Assembly (NCBI GenBank): GCA_030650605.1
Contig: JAUSDP010000018.1
Span: 1-35,025, forward strand
Direction of reading: 5' to 3'
DNA from: a bacterium
Lineage (GTDB): Bacteria > Patescibacteriota > Minisyncoccia > Phycocordibacterales > Zambryskibacteraceae
DNA length: 35,025 nt
The notes beneath the pieces were generated by a model, which had not been told where the DNA came from, ran no database searches, and was given only the letters and a program-made list of their open reading frames with translations. The position numbers were made by a program, and so were the translations under genes. This document shows, piece by piece, positions 16,144 through 22,499 of the stretch. How positions within the stretch are numbered: the stretch's first letter is position 1; every line of letters starts with the position of its first letter.

Positions 16144-17694
16144 ATGGTAATATCCAAATCAGAATTCATGATGTTTCTGAAGCATCCGACATGGTTGTGG
16201 CTTAAGAAATACGACAAAGATAAGTTACCCCTTCCAGACGAGGGATTACAAGCACTTTTTGACGAAGGTAGTCTCTTTGAGCAATATGCTGAGAAACTTT
16301 TCCTGCCTGCGCAGGCAGGTCCCAACGCCGTCAAACTTGGTTATAAGAACGGTAATGAATTTAGCGGTACGAAGTATTATGCTCTACCTGATCTGACAAA
16401 GAAAGAAATTGAGAAGGGGACAGAGGTAATTCTGCAAGGTAGATTTGAGGTTGACCCCGCCCTTGGCGGGGCAGGCAGTATCACGTCTATCTTCGATGTC
16501 TTGGAGAAAGTAGGTGATAAAGTTTACGATTTATATGAAATCAAATCTTCTACCAGCGTTAAGCCAGAACATATTCCCGATCTTGCCTTCCAGACCATTG
16601 TGCTTGAGAAAGCCGGATTAACTGTTCGAAATATGTATGTACTCCATGTGAACAATAAATATGTGAGACAGGGTGAAATTGATCCAGCAAGTATCAGTGA
16701 GAAATCGGATGTGACAGAGGAGGTACGCGAAAGTCTTCTAGAAACGCGCGAGAATATCTCAAAAGCGTTTAAGGTTCTTAAGGAAAAGGAGATGCCAGAT
16801 ATTTCTCCCCGTCATCTTAAAAGTGGTGGGGACACGCTGAAAGAATGGCTAAACATTTTCCAAGCGATCAAAGGTGAATTGCCCCGCTACAGTATTTATA
16901 AGCTTTGCAGTCCAGATCCGGATACAATTGCTTGGCTCGAAGATAGTGGCATAGAATTGTTGAATGAGATTCCGCTCGATGGTCCACTGACAGCAAAGCA
17001 ATTACGGCAAGTCGAAGCTATGAGGTCTGGAGTTCAGCATATAAATAGCGAAGAGATCAGAAATTTTCTCGATGCTTTAAAATACCCATTACATTTCTTA
17101 GATTATGAGACCATGGCTGGTGTCATACCAGCCTTCGATGGTTACCGACCATATCAGCAAGTGCCTTTCCAATACTCACTCCATATTTTGGATAAGCTGG
17201 GAGGCAAATTAATACACAAAGAATATTTACACACAGACAATTCCGATCCTGTGCCTACTCTTCTTGAACATCTCCAAACTGATTTTTCTGGCAAGGGTTC
17301 TGTAATTTCTTGGTTCATGACTTTTGAGAAAAATAGAAATTTAGAAATGGGGAAAATATGTCCCAAATACGAAAAATTTCTGACTGGGGTAAATGAGAGA
17401 ATGGTTGATCTGATGACCCCGTTTGCTAAAGGTTGGTTTGTGGATAAAGAATTTTTTGGGAAGGCATCAATCAAGTTTGTTCTACCAGCTCTTTTGCCTG
17501 AATTGAGTTATAAAGAACTCAACATCTCTAACGGTGGGCAAGCTCAGCGCGTGTGGATGCAAACTGTACTGGAGGGCAAAAATCCCGAGAAGAAACAGCA
17601 AATCATGAATGACATGAGAGAATATTGCGGGCTAGATACCTATGCTATGTATGCTATCCTCAAGTATCTTGAGGAAACCTGCCCGACCAGATGA
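16144..17694 (+). CDS. DUF2779 protein: PD-(D/E)XK nuclease plus DEDD exonuclease-like domain
   Basis: The 516-aa protein combines two nuclease-like modules. The N-terminal half has a Cas4/RecB-like PD-(D/E)XK core ending in YEIKSST (about residue 131), the E-x-K of the active site. The C-terminal half, the DUF2779 region, starts HFLDYETMAG (about 318, D-x-E) and ends with YCGLDTYAMY (about 493), the Y-x3-D of DEDDy exonucleases. The role is unknown; DNA or RNA processing is inferred from the folds. GC-rich palindromes are inserted in frame twice (LPAQAGPNA and DPALGGAGS), and a third overlaps the stop. The start appears leaderless. A copy of its first 55 or so bases lies at 14486. Confidence 0.8.
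   Translation: MVISKSEFMMFLKHPTWLWLKKYDKDKLPLPDEGLQALFDEGSLFEQYAEKLFLPAQAGPNAVKLGYKNGNEFSGTKYYALPDLTKKEIEKGTEVILQGRFEVDPALGGAGSITSIFDVLEKVGDKVYDLYEIKSSTSVKPEHIPDLAFQTIVLEKAGLTVRNMYVLHVNNKYVRQGEIDPASISEKSDVTEEVRESLLETRENISKAFKVLKEKEMPDISPRHLKSGGDTLKEWLNIFQAIKGELPRYSIYKLCSPDPDTIAWLEDSGIELLNEIPLDGPLTAKQLRQVEAMRSGVQHINSEEIRNFLDALKYPLHFLDYETMAGVIPAFDGYRPYQQVPFQYSLHILDKLGGKLIHKEYLHTDNSDPVPTLLEHLQTDFSGKGSVISWFMTFEKNRNLEMGKICPKYEKFLTGVNERMVDLMTPFAKGWFVDKEFFGKASIKFVLPALLPELSYKELNISNGGQAQRVWMQTVLEGKNPEKKQQIMNDMREYCGLDTYAMYAILKYLEETCPTR
16302..16319. repeat. Perfect 18-base palindrome inside the DUF2779 gene
   Basis: CCTGCCTGCGCAGGCAGG is fully self-complementary and encodes the inserted-looking LPAQAG. 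A second palindrome, CCCCGCC/GGCGGGG at 16455-16471, encodes DPALGGAG in the same gene and is nearly the same element as in rpsP. Confidence 0.7.
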
Positions 17695-17710
17695 CTCCGG
17701 TCATTCGGGC
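17681..17710. repeat. Palindrome between the convergent DUF2779 and dsbA-like genes
   Basis: GCCCGA (17681-17686) pairs with TCGGGC (17705-17710), with an inner TGAC/GTCA stem around TCCG. It covers the last codons and stop of the DUF2779 gene. There is no T-run on either side, so it is more likely a repeat element than a standard terminator. Confidence 0.6.
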
Positions 17711-17722
17711 GGGGAGCCCACT

Positions 17723-18415
17723 CTATTTAAGCAGGGCGTCAATTTTCGTTTTAACCATGGCAATAGGTTCAGCTCCATTTATAAGTATTTTTTGTCCATC
17801 TTTGGTAAGGATAATGGAATAAGGTGTGCCTAACGCGCCAGCTTTTATCGCTTCCGCCACACTTTTTTTCACAAATTCAGTATACCTGCCGCTTGAGAGG
17901 CAGCTATTAAAGGCAGTCACATCAAGGCCTACGGCTGTCGCTATTTTTGGTAGTTCGCTTGGGTCAAGTGAGTTATTGGAATTAGTGGTTGCAAAAATAT
18001 TATCAAGATATTTCCAGAAGGCTTGGTTACCGCCGAGCTCATTAGCACACTCTGTCGCTTCCGCCTCCTTGATGGCTTTGGTGTGTAATTGGGCGATAGG
18101 GAAATGCCTATAGACCCAAGCAACTTCTCCATCATAAGTTTGCACTATCTCCTTCATAGTGTAGTGGAAGGTTTTACAAAAAGGGCATTCAGTATCTGAA
18201 TACTCGACTATCACTAATGTAGCATCTCTACTACCCAGGATATGGTCCTTCTCCGTTACGGGGACAAGATTGATTTCTGTATTTTGTGGGTCAGTATTGA
18301 TAGTAGTTGTCGGACTACCAGAGTCAGTGCCGAAATAAATAGCAGCAGCGACGAACCCACCAGCTACCACTATAGCCAGAGGAATAAGAAATGTATTTTG
18401 TTGATTTTGTTCCAT
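17723..18415 (-). CDS. Membrane-anchored DsbA-like thiol oxidoreductase
   Basis: This 230-aa protein has an N-terminal membrane anchor (residues 10-28, FLIPLAIVVAGGFVAAAIYF), a low-complexity linker and a DsbA/thioredoxin-fold domain on the outer side. The active site is CPFC (in YSDTECPFCKTFH, about residue 76), the cis-proline loop is GTPYSI near residue 195, and two further cysteines (TECANEL and SSCLSS-like positions) are present. It probably makes or rearranges disulfides in exported proteins. It is convergent with the DUF2779 gene. Its promoter lies between perfect 14-bp inverted repeats, one of which ends on the ATG, so expression might be switchable. Confidence 0.88.
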   Translation of the reverse strand: MEQNQQNTFLIPLAIVVAGGFVAAAIYFGTDSGSPTTTINTDPQNTEINLVPVTEKDHILGSRDATLVIVEYSDTECPFCKTFHYTMKEIVQTYDGEVAWVYRHFPIAQLHTKAIKEAEATECANELGGNQAFWKYLDNIFATTNSNNSLDPSELPKIATAVGLDVTAFNSCLSSGRYTEFVKKSVAEAIKAGALGTPYSIILTKDGQKILINGAEPIAMVKTKIDALLK

Positions 18416-18494
18416 CCCGTACGAAGTTATTGCTTACTAATCACTATATAATAATAGATACTCGCGACTTATTCAAGGTTACTTCGTACGGGAT
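18414..18494. repeat. 14-bp perfect inverted repeats flanking a promoter
   Basis: ATCCCGTACGAAGT (18414-18427) and its exact reverse complement ACTTCGTACGGGAT (18481-18494) enclose 53 bases that contain the dsbA-like promoter. The inner arm touches the dsbA-like start codon. The architecture matches invertible promoter cassettes, but no invertase gene is in view. Confidence 0.7.
18448..18476 (-). promoter_or_regulatory. Promoter of the dsbA-like gene
   Basis: On the minus strand TTGAAT (18476-18471), a 17-base spacer and TATTAT (18453-18448) predict a start near 18441 and a 26-nt leader without SD. If the segment were inverted, this promoter would point away from the gene, antisense into the 3' end of the exonuclease gene. 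Confidence 0.6.
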
Positions 18495-18527
18495 CCATAA
18501 TTTTATGTTAGACAGATATTATATCAT

Positions 18528-19103
18528 TCAAAAAGGTAAGGAGAAAGTGAGTTTGTGATTGTTGGGCTTTTCCCATTCGGAAGTGTCTAACTTAATTTTG
18601 TTGAGTGCACCGCCCTCTTTGAATACAAGTGAATTGTTGGCAAGAGCGTAGTCGTAAAGTTCTTTAGTGAGTTTAACATCGTTTGTACAATAGGCACGAA
18701 CTCTCTCCACCTCACCGGCTTTCCACCAGTTTATGGCATCGTCGCCGTGACCTGTTTTATTTTGACCTAAGGTGCCTTCCGCCAATTGGTCAAGACGCAT
18801 TCGACGTCCGTAGGAATTTTTTATTTCTTTTAAAATATCTAGACTTCTTATTTTCTTTAAATCTCCTGGGTAGTATTTGTTGAGAAGAGGGATATCGAAA
18901 TGGTCTGAATTAAAGCCAATGAGTATGTCGGCCCGCTCAAGTATTGGCCAGAGTTTAACCAATTCTTCCTCTAAGTACGAAGAATACGAATCAGTTAAGG
19001 AATCGTGAATAGCAACTAAAGCAATATCTAAAAGAGCTGGATCATTTTTACCGACATCTTGAAAGAAGTTTTTTGTTTCTATATCAAGTACTATTTTACG
19101 CAT
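18528..19103 (-). CDS. DnaQ/YprB-like DEDDy 3'-5' exonuclease
   Basis: The 191-aa protein is a stand-alone RNase H-fold exonuclease. The first acidic pair is LDIETKN (D6/E8), the second aspartate is in IGFNSDHFDIPLL (about residue 63), and YCTNDV (about 138) is the final Y-x3-D. This resembles the YprB ribonuclease H-like family. The substrate cannot be told from sequence. ATG 19103 overlaps the hisS stop by 8 nt, so it is probably translated from the hisS transcript. HisRS and an exonuclease have no known functional link; the coupling may reflect compaction. Confidence 0.75.
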   Translation of the reverse strand: MRKIVLDIETKNFFQDVGKNDPALLDIALVAIHDSLTDSYSSYLEEELVKLWPILERADILIGFNSDHFDIPLLNKYYPGDLKKIRSLDILKEIKNSYGRRMRLDQLAEGTLGQNKTGHGDDAINWWKAGEVERVRAYCTNDVKLTKELYDYALANNSLVFKEGGALNKIKLDTSEWEKPNNHKLTFSLPF

Positions 19104-19962
19104 TTAGTTTCAATTTGTGCGTCTCCAGAAAATCACGAATGGTAATATCTCCCATACCGAAACCAACTGCTGGTATAGGGTCCACATCAAATATTTCCAG
19201 CAGGTTGTCGTATCTGCCTCCACCAAAAAGAGAACGGTGATTGTCTTCGTGAGTGTCAAAAACCTCAAAGACCATCCCAGTGTAGTAGTCGAAACCCCGC
19301 ACAATTTTAGGATTAAATTTCACATTTTGAATATCTTTCCTATTCAATTTTTCGAGAATGGTGTGTATTTCTAGAGTCTCATCTATGTTAATGTCTATTT
19401 CTTCTCCGCGGTCTATTTTACGAATGGTTTCCATAGTTACGCCTTCAGGTATTGCTTTTCTGCTGTTTATTTGTATCGAGAAATCTTCGTCTTTTGCTCC
19501 AAAGGCTTTCATTATTGCGTGTGCCAAGGAAATAATCTCCACCTCCGCTTCGATACCAGCGATCCCCATAAGGTCGCAATTCAGTTGCCAGTGTTCACGT
19601 CTTCTTCCTCGTTGAGGTCGTTCATAACGAAAGACATTGGGTATGGAATACCATCTCAGCGGAAATTTTAGATTTCTACGACGGGCAGCAACCATTCGAG
19701 CCAAAGTTGGGGTCATTTCTGGCCTAAGGGCTACTTCACGCTCACCTCGGTCAGTAAAGGTAAACATCTGTTCATTGACTATCTCTTCGCTAGTTTTGCT
19801 TTTGTAGAGTTCGCTCGGCTCAAGGATGGAAGCGCTATATTCAACATATCCACTATCCTCAGCCACCTTTCTCCAGGTGTTGAAAATATAATTCTGGATT
19901 TTCATATCTTCCGGGTAGAAGTCCCTGACTCCTTTGTACGGGTCGGTTCCCAGTTTTGCCAT
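19096..19962 (-). CDS. hisS: Histidyl-tRNA synthetase catalytic core, lacking the anticodon domain
   Basis: HisRS charges tRNA-His. Motif 1 region (DPYKGVRDFYPEDMKIQNYI), motif 2 with FRYERPQRGRRREHWQLNCD, the histidine-binding VRGFDYYTGMVFEV and motif 3 region AVGFGMGDITIRDFLETH are all present. The protein stops at 288 aa, eight residues after that segment, whereas HisRS is normally about 420 aa with a C-terminal anticodon-binding domain. The exonuclease gene overlaps the stop, so no frameshift can restore the domain. HisZ also lacks it, but the intact HisRS motifs favour a synthetase. ATG 19962 follows TATAAT by six bases, so the message seems leaderless; longer in-frame starts overlap the promoter. 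Confidence 0.85.
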   Translation of the reverse strand: MAKLGTDPYKGVRDFYPEDMKIQNYIFNTWRKVAEDSGYVEYSASILEPSELYKSKTSEEIVNEQMFTFTDRGEREVALRPEMTPTLARMVAARRRNLKFPLRWYSIPNVFRYERPQRGRRREHWQLNCDLMGIAGIEAEVEIISLAHAIMKAFGAKDEDFSIQINSRKAIPEGVTMETIRKIDRGEEIDINIDETLEIHTILEKLNRKDIQNVKFNPKIVRGFDYYTGMVFEVFDTHEDNHRSLFGGGRYDNLLEIFDVDPIPAVGFGMGDITIRDFLETHKLKLNA

Positions 19963-19974
19963 GTCGATATTATA
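19962..19974 (-). promoter_or_regulatory. Leaderless promoter of hisS
   Basis: TATAAT (19974-19969, minus strand) is followed by ATCGAC and the ATG, placing the predicted transcript start on the A of the start codon. A similar TGTATAATATTGGCATG arrangement occurs at 21270-21287. Confidence 0.5.
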
Positions 19975-19999
19975 CAACCTTCGGTTCATAGCGAAGCAC

Positions 20000-20028
20000 T
20001 TGACATAGTAATTTGAATATGCTAGTCT
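20000..20028 (+). promoter_or_regulatory. Promoter of the 20077 gene
   Basis: Consensus TTGACA (20000-20005), a 17-base spacer and TAGTCT (20023-20028) with an extended TG. The start near 20035 gives a leader of about 40 nt with a strong SD. It is divergent from hisS, whose -10 lies only 25 bases away. Confidence 0.5.
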
Positions 20029-20076
20029 ATTAGTAGACAGAATAAAATAATCTAACAAATTTACAGGAGGAAAAAA

Positions 20077-20412
20077 ATGAAGATAGCCGTTGTGACCGTT
20101 TCCACTAAAGTGAAACTGGTTGAGCTCCACCAAGAAGGTAAGTTTCCAGTGGCCATGAGATTAACCCCAACTCCTACCCTTTACTCTGAAGTCAGAGAAA
20201 GGTACATGAAGGAAGGAGATTACTACGAGAGGTCCACACGCAATCTTAAAGTTGTCTTGGATCTCAGTATCTTGGCAAATGAGATAGAAGATGCTGTGCT
20301 TCATAAGTGCGGGGGAAGAGAGGGGATGAACAATATTAGTGAAGTCATGGTCAATCTTCCAAGAACTTCCACTCTTCTGATCACCTGCATCAACAAGCCT
20401 ACTGAAGTCTAG
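20077..20412 (+). CDS. Hypothetical protein, SD-led single-gene unit
   Basis: I do not recognise this 111-aa protein. It begins MKIAVVTVSTKVKLVELHQE and looks soluble with mixed alpha/beta structure; two cysteines and no signal peptide are seen. ACAGGAGG six bases before the ATG is a strong ribosome binding site, a promoter lies at 20000-20028 and a clear terminator at 20449-20483. It stands alone between hisS and the typA-tail mosaic, and repeats the pattern of the 2604 gene without obvious sequence similarity to it. Confidence 0.72.
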   Translation: MKIAVVTVSTKVKLVELHQEGKFPVAMRLTPTPTLYSEVRERYMKEGDYYERSTRNLKVVLDLSILANEIEDAVLHKCGGREGMNNISEVMVNLPRTSTLLITCINKPTEV

Positions 20413-20448
20413 AAGATTCTTTAAATCTTTCTGACGTGGGTTTGCACT

Positions 20449-20483
20449 GGGCGCAAGAGAAATCTTGCGTCCTTTCTATTTTT
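20449..20483 (+). terminator. Terminator of the 20077 gene
   Basis: GGGCGCAAGA (20449-20458) pairs with TCTTGCGTCC (20463-20472) at nine of ten strict positions with a GAAA loop, followed by TTTCTATTTTT. Confidence 0.88.
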
Positions 20484-20505
20484 AAATATTTTTACTCGAT
20501 TCCTC

Positions 20506-20545
20506 CATACGTTATCATCTCACGGTCGTGAGTGATTAACGTATA
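20506..20545. repeat. CATACGTTA-family inverted repeat, copy C
   Basis: ATACGTTA (20507-20514) pairs with TAACGTAT (20537-20544) around the inner hairpin CTCACG-GT-CGTGAG (20519-20532). It lies immediately 3' (minus strand) of a typA tail fragment, as does copy D at 22400. Confidence 0.8.
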
Positions 20546-20559
20546 AGAAAATTTAAAAG

Positions 20560-20631
20560 CTACTTAGCTTTTCTCTGAGCTTTTGAACGGGCTTGCTGGG
20601 TTAAAAGAATTTTTCGCAGGCGAACGGCGGT
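20560..20631 (-). pseudogene. typA 3'-end fragment, copy 1
   Basis: On the minus strand it reads TAVRLRKILLTQQARSKAQR and KAK, then a stop, matching the end of TypA (AAVRLRKIHLTQIERSKAQR, KAV, stop). There are 24 codons and no upstream TypA sequence. The bases match at most positions, so it is a relatively recent copy or a displaced tail from a related allele. Confidence 0.88.
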
Positions 20632-20659
20632 TGAGATGCTGCGTCAGAAATGATATACT
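20631..20659 (+). promoter_or_regulatory. Promoter of the antitoxin-toxin pair
   Basis: TTGAGA (20631-20636), a 17-base spacer and TATACT (20654-20659). The predicted start near 20666 gives a 9-nt leader without SD. The -35 box abuts the typA tail fragment. Confidence 0.6.
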
Positions 20660-20674
20660 TGCGACATTAATCAC

Positions 20675-20893
20675 ATGGCCACTAAAACAACCATACAGCC
20701 GATAAGTCCTTTAGCGCTTGAGGAAGCGAAGGACGCAGTCACAAAGCTTAAGAGTATTAAGCCTTTTTTGACGCGTGCTGATGAAGAAACACTCGGTATT
20801 ATCATGGACAAGGAACTTGTTAGTAATCTTTCTAAGAGCTTAAACGAAGCCAAGCGCGGAGAATACGAACCATTGGAATCAATCTTAGAATAA
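20675..20893 (+). CDS. Putative antitoxin of a RelE/ParE-type pair
   Basis: The 72-aa protein is helical and charged, ending ELVSNLSKSLNEAKRGEYEP and LESILE. That K/R-x-GEYEPLE ending is common in small antitoxins placed just before RelE/ParE toxins. No DNA-binding domain is obvious in the first 45 residues. The toxin ATG follows its stop by one base. Assignment rests mainly on position and size. Confidence 0.65.
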   Translation: MATKTTIQPISPLALEEAKDAVTKLKSIKPFLTRADEETLGIIMDKELVSNLSKSLNEAKRGEYEPLESILE

Positions 20894-20894
20894 G

Positions 20895-21179
20895 ATGTAC
20901 ACGAGAGTTGTCACTTCTACTGGCAAGAGGAGTCTAAAGAAACTTTCCATTCAGGTGCGACAAACTCTTATTAAAGAAAGTAGAATTCTTGAAACTAACC
21001 CCATGGCTGGAGAAAAACTTTCCGGCTCTTTGAACTTCCTTTACTCATTCCACTTCAAATATAAAAATGTCGATTATCGGTGTGCCTACACAATCCAAGA
21101 AGATAAAAAACTTATAGAAATTCACTTTGCCGACGTGCGTGAGAATTTCTATCAAAAATTAAGAAGAATTTTTAGATAA
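20895..21179 (+). CDS. RelE/ParE-superfamily toxin
   Basis: The 94-aa basic protein has the RelE/ParE layout: two N-terminal helices (LKKLSIQVRQTLIKESRILE), LxGSLNFLYSFHFKYKNVDY-RCAYTI strands and a C-terminal HFADVRENFYQKLRRIF. RelE members cut mRNA on ribosomes, ParE members poison gyrase; sequence alone does not decide which. It follows the antitoxin with a one-base gap. The pair lies between two typA tail fragments, so it looks like an inserted cassette. Confidence 0.78.
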   Translation: MYTRVVTSTGKRSLKKLSIQVRQTLIKESRILETNPMAGEKLSGSLNFLYSFHFKYKNVDYRCAYTIQEDKKLIEIHFADVRENFYQKLRRIFR

Positions 21180-21192
21180 CTAAGGTACTATT

Positions 21193-21241
21193 TATTTCTT
21201 TACGCTTTTTAAGCTTGTTGTATTAAAAGAATTTTTCTCAA
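21193..21241 (-). pseudogene. typA 3'-end fragment, copy 2 (decayed)
   Basis: The minus-strand reading LRKILLIQQA then degrades through two stop codons (A-stop-KA-stop-R), still recognisable against LRKIxLTQxxRSKAQRK. It is the most decayed of the typA tail copies and lies just after the toxin gene. Confidence 0.65.
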
Positions 21242-21261
21242 TGGTCTAGGGTCTAGTATCA

Positions 21262-21288
21262 AGTTTTGACATGCCAATATTATACAGC
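21262..21288 (-). other. Fragment resembling the hisS promoter and start
   Basis: TGTATAATATTGGCATG followed by TCAAAACTTG matches the hisS start region (TGTATAATATCGACATG then GCAAAACTGG) at about 23 of 27 positions, giving MSKLDTRP and a stop. It lies just upstream (minus strand) of typA tail copy 2. It may be a displaced hisS 5' end or a chance promoter match. Confidence 0.45.
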
Positions 21289-21337
21289 TTCTAAGTGTTT
21301 GCTTCTAGCTTTTCACTTTTAATAATTAAAAGACAAA

Positions 21338-21371
21338 CAAAAAAGAGGGCGTCACCATCACGGTGACGCCC
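21338..21371 (-). terminator. Terminator of the SDR gene
   Basis: GGGCGTCACC (21347-21356) pairs perfectly with GGTGACGCCC (21362-21371). On the minus strand the stem is followed by UCUUUUUUGUUUG. It lies 22 bases past the SDR stop. Confidence 0.9.
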
Positions 21372-21393
21372 ATCGGAAAACCTTAACTCAAAC

Positions 21394-22281
21394 TCATGAT
21401 CCTTCATGAGGAAATTGTCCTTTTGAGACAATATTCATCGAGGTCACATGAGCGTTCACGGAGAATGCCGCAACTGCGAGTTCTCCGATAGCTCGGGGAG
21501 AAGCGAGAGCAAGACCTTTACTTCGCCAATCGCATCCGTATTCATCAGCTATGTTGATGATGGATCTTTGTACTTCCTTGTTCTCGTATGTGCCGGTGTC
21601 GATTCCACCAGCACGGAGTGTGGTCACGTAGATACTCGATTTGTAGCCCTCAAGGGTAAGAACATTGGCCAACCGATCTAGGGCCGCTGTTGCCGCACAG
21701 TGGGACGCACCGCTTGTGTAGGATCTAATGGTACTCATTGAAGAAATGAGTACGATTCGAGTTTCCTGTTGGGTGAGAAAGATGGGCCAGAGATTTTTGG
21801 CGACATTCATTGTTGTCGTCCAAAGTGGCAACACTTCCGTCGAGAAATGTTCAGGAGTGAGTTCCCGGAATGGAAGCCATCGGTTACCGATCTCGGTCTT
21901 GTAACTACCGGCACTCATACCAGCAGAATGAAACCAATAGATTGGGAGATCGCGTCGAAGCATACTTACCCATTCTTTCACCATGGTCCCATCCATCAGA
22001 TCAACAGCAGCACACTCCGGAAGAGTGCCCACTTTCTTAAACATATTATCTTGGAGGGCTGTCAGCTTCTCTTTACTGCGCGCTACCATATGAACATAGG
22101 CACCATTTTCGGCAAATGCCATGGTGGCCGATGCTCCCATGTTCATTTTGTAGATTTCACCACCAACCACAATTTCATCGTGGCTTGGCAATCCATCGAT
22201 CCGATTCTTGAATACAGTTTGAAACTTTGTATAACCGCAACCAGTCACCACAACAAGTTTCCCTGCTAGTGCATTATTCAT
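21394..22281 (-). CDS. SDR-fold protein with altered active site
   Basis: The 295-aa protein has the short-chain dehydrogenase/reductase fold: VVVTGCG near the N terminus, MGASATMAFAENGAYVHMVA, VDLMDG, HSAGMSAG (for NNAG) and VLISSMST before helix 5. Two features are odd. About 30 residues are inserted between the TGxG strand-turn and the GAS helix, splitting the nucleotide-binding loop. The catalytic YxxxK is replaced by HCAAT in GASHCAATAALDRLA. A standard dehydrogenase reaction is therefore doubtful. GGGGGAT precedes ATG 22281; a promoter and a terminator bracket the gene. It lies between typA tail fragments. Confidence 0.75.
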   Translation of the reverse strand: MNNALAGKLVVVTGCGYTKFQTVFKNRIDGLPSHDEIVVGGEIYKMNMGASATMAFAENGAYVHMVARSKEKLTALQDNMFKKVGTLPECAAVDLMDGTMVKEWVSMLRRDLPIYWFHSAGMSAGSYKTEIGNRWLPFRELTPEHFSTEVLPLWTTTMNVAKNLWPIFLTQQETRIVLISSMSTIRSYTSGASHCAATAALDRLANVLTLEGYKSSIYVTTLRAGGIDTGTYENKEVQRSIINIADEYGCDWRSKGLALASPRAIGELAVAAFSVNAHVTSMNIVSKGQFPHEGS

Positions 22282-22327
22282 GTATCCCCCATTTCTTTTT
22301 TGAGCCAATTTTTACGGTTCTGGACGC

Positions 22328-22355
22328 ATTATACATCATTTTAAAATAATTACAA
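22328..22355 (-). promoter_or_regulatory. Promoter of the SDR gene
   Basis: On the minus strand TTGTAA (22355-22350), a 16-base spacer and perfect TATAAT (22333-22328). The leader to ATG 22281 is about 40 nt and carries the GGGGGAT ribosome binding site. Confidence 0.65.
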
Positions 22356-22399
22356 CAATGCAATGCATGCTGGTGGTAACTCTATCAATTGTTTTTTCC

Positions 22400-22439
22400 C
22401 ATACGTTATAAGTTCACGGTCGTGAGTTATTGACGTATG
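22400..22439. repeat. CATACGTTA-family inverted repeat, copy D
   Basis: CATACGTTA (22400-22408) pairs with TGACGTATG (22431-22439) with one mismatch, around TCACG-GT-CGTGA (22414-22425). The sequence is close to copy C, including flanking bases, and again lies just 3' of a typA tail fragment. Confidence 0.8.
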
Positions 22440-22453
22440 AGAGAATTTAGAAG

Positions 22454-22498
22454 TCATTGCTCTTTCCTTTGCGCTTTCGAACGAGCTTGTTGCGTTAA
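22454..22498 (-). pseudogene. typA 3'-end fragment, copy 3
   Basis: The minus-strand reading LTQQARSKAQRKEQ and stop matches copy 1 (LTQQARSKAQRKAK) and the real TypA end. It begins immediately after the murD stop (22500-22502), so murD lies exactly between the functional typA 3' end and this displaced tail. Confidence 0.85.
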
Positions 22499-22499
22499 A

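Noticed and set aside
19962-20133. Longer hisS start at 20133
   Set aside because: It would run antisense through the SD-led 20077 gene and its promoter. HisRS similarity begins at MAKLGTDPYKG.
13969-22439. CATACGTTA repeats as classical integron attC sites
   Set aside because: The arms do not fit the GTTRRRY/RYYYAAC consensus and no IntI-like integrase is in view; only the general palindromic layout is similar.
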